NCBI GenBank assembly: GCA_002162695.1
Contig: MAAM01000001.1
Location: 62,001-126,000, forward strand
Length of the DNA: 64,000 nt
Direction of reading: 5' to 3'
From: Cycloclasticus sp. 46_120_T64
GTDB lineage: Bacteria > Pseudomonadota > Gammaproteobacteria > Methylococcales > Cycloclasticaceae
Of the stretch, positions 63,487-64,000 are shown piece by piece; positions within the stretch are counted from its first letter, which is position 1, and each line of letters opens with the position of its first letter. A program made the translations under genes and the position numbers. Under the pieces are notes generated by a model. The model did no database searches and had not been told where the DNA came from. It saw nothing but the letters and a program-made list of their open reading frames with translations.

Positions 63487-64000
63487 ATGAAGGTGTTATT
63501 AGCAGCAACGGGGCAGGCAACAGGGCAACAACTTACTAGCTTGCTTGAACAATGGGGGCACGAGGTTAAGCTGCCGGCTGATGGAACGGCTGTGCTGGAT
63601 GCTTTACAGCACGATCATGCGACTGATGTACTCATTTTAGGTGATGAAATGCCCGCGCATACAAGGCTGGATATTTGTCGGCGAGCGAAGGCGTTGGCAG
63701 GAGTTTATATATTGTTGTTAAGTGCGCCGGTTGATATCGCCGCAACCTCGGATGGTTTGTTGAACGGGGCCGATGATTATATTACGAACCCCGTTGATAG
63801 TGCTGAGCTGCGGTTACGCTTAGCGATGGCGCAGCGAATATTGAAGTATACTCAAGCACCAGCAGAAGCAGCGGTCGTCGCCGCTTTGGAAACATCGAAA
63901 GAGCGATTTAATCCATCGAAAGAATTTGAAGTCATGCTCGATCGGCTCGGCGTGTATGTGTACAGCAAAGATAAACAGGGGCGTTATACATACGTTAATG
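63487..64000 (+). CDS. Degenerate receiver plus PAS-like sensor protein, 5' part
   Basis: Open from ATG 63487 to the window end (171 codons visible), 19 bases after the ANTAR gene. Residues 1-115 look like a receiver domain (MKVLLAATGQATGQQL, VLILGDEMPAHTRLDICRRAK, GLLNGADDYITNPVDSAELRLRL). The acidic pair is replaced (LLAATG), the phospho-Asp position reads Gly with Asp one residue later, and the conserved Lys before Pro is Asn. After about residue 145, FEVMLDRLGVYVYSKDKQGRYTYVN resembles the start of a PAS domain. What follows (kinase, cyclase or other output) cannot be seen. Confidence 0.72.
   Translation, partial: MKVLLAATGQATGQQLTSLLEQWGHEVKLPADGTAVLDALQHDHATDVLILGDEMPAHTRLDICRRAKALAGVYILLLSAPVDIAATSDGLLNGADDYITNPVDSAELRLRLAMAQRILKYTQAPAEAAVVAALETSKERFNPSKEFEVMLDRLGVYVYSKDKQGRYTYVN

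Overview
The window reads as a chromosomal segment from a gammaproteobacterium. The gene orders point to a Pseudomonas/Cellvibrio-like lineage (order-level placement is inference): accB-accC-prmA-DUF3426-dusB-fis-purH-purD; rhlB divergent from trxA-rho; bioB-F-H-C-D; a coxB-coxA-coxC cluster with DUF2909, SURF1, ctaA and ctaB; ftsY-ftsE-ftsX followed by rpoH, divergent from two M16 peptidases, rsmD and coaD. Coding density is very high. I saw no tRNA, rRNA, CRISPR array, insertion sequence or prophage gene.

Layout. 1-606: 5' part of hemL. 765-2798: an hvfA-hvfB-hvfC cassette for a peptide-derived (RiPP) copper ligand, with a ten-cysteine precursor. 2982-6162: nth, an orphan lipoprotein, a HAD nucleotidase and rhlB. 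6304-8059: trxA and rho. 8128-16292: the leftward aroQ-accB-accC-prmA-DUF3426-dusB-fis-purH-purD series (fatty-acid precursor, tRNA modification, nucleoid and purine functions). 16427-18771: lipoprotein thioredoxin and DsbD (periplasmic thiol reduction). 18987-20429: fxsA, an ABM-domain protein and a phasin. 20506-27409: a leftward SsuABC-type ABC importer divergent from moaA, a four-cluster ferredoxin, an aldehyde:ferredoxin oxidoreductase (AOR), a MoaD-like protein and a small unknown protein. 27406-31753: pyrE, a CPXCG protein, hemW, rdgB, rph and a Ser/Thr kinase.

31848-39903: yicC-gmk-rpoZ-spoT-ridA-recG-ubiC-ubiA, with comF convergent. 40675-45129: the whole late biotin pathway (bioBFHCD). 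45365-52636: aa3-type cytochrome c oxidase and heme A synthesis/assembly genes; the CuB chaperone gene cox11, usually between coxA and coxC, is absent there. 52742-56900: a membrane retropepsin, rpoH and ftsXEY. 56971-62639: M16 pair, rsmD, coaD, a YfhL-type ferredoxin and gamma-glutamyltransferase. 62814-64000: an ANTAR-domain regulator and the start of a protein with a degenerate receiver plus PAS-like segment.

The most unusual modules are the HvfABC copper-RiPP cassette, the AOR operon with its dedicated transporter and an unnamed 98-codon partner, a kinase gene with no in-frame ATG/GTG/TTG start before its glycine loop, and a large nested hairpin ahead of coxB. HvfABC (copper sequestration) and the copper-dependent oxidase lie about 43 kb apart; any functional link is speculative.
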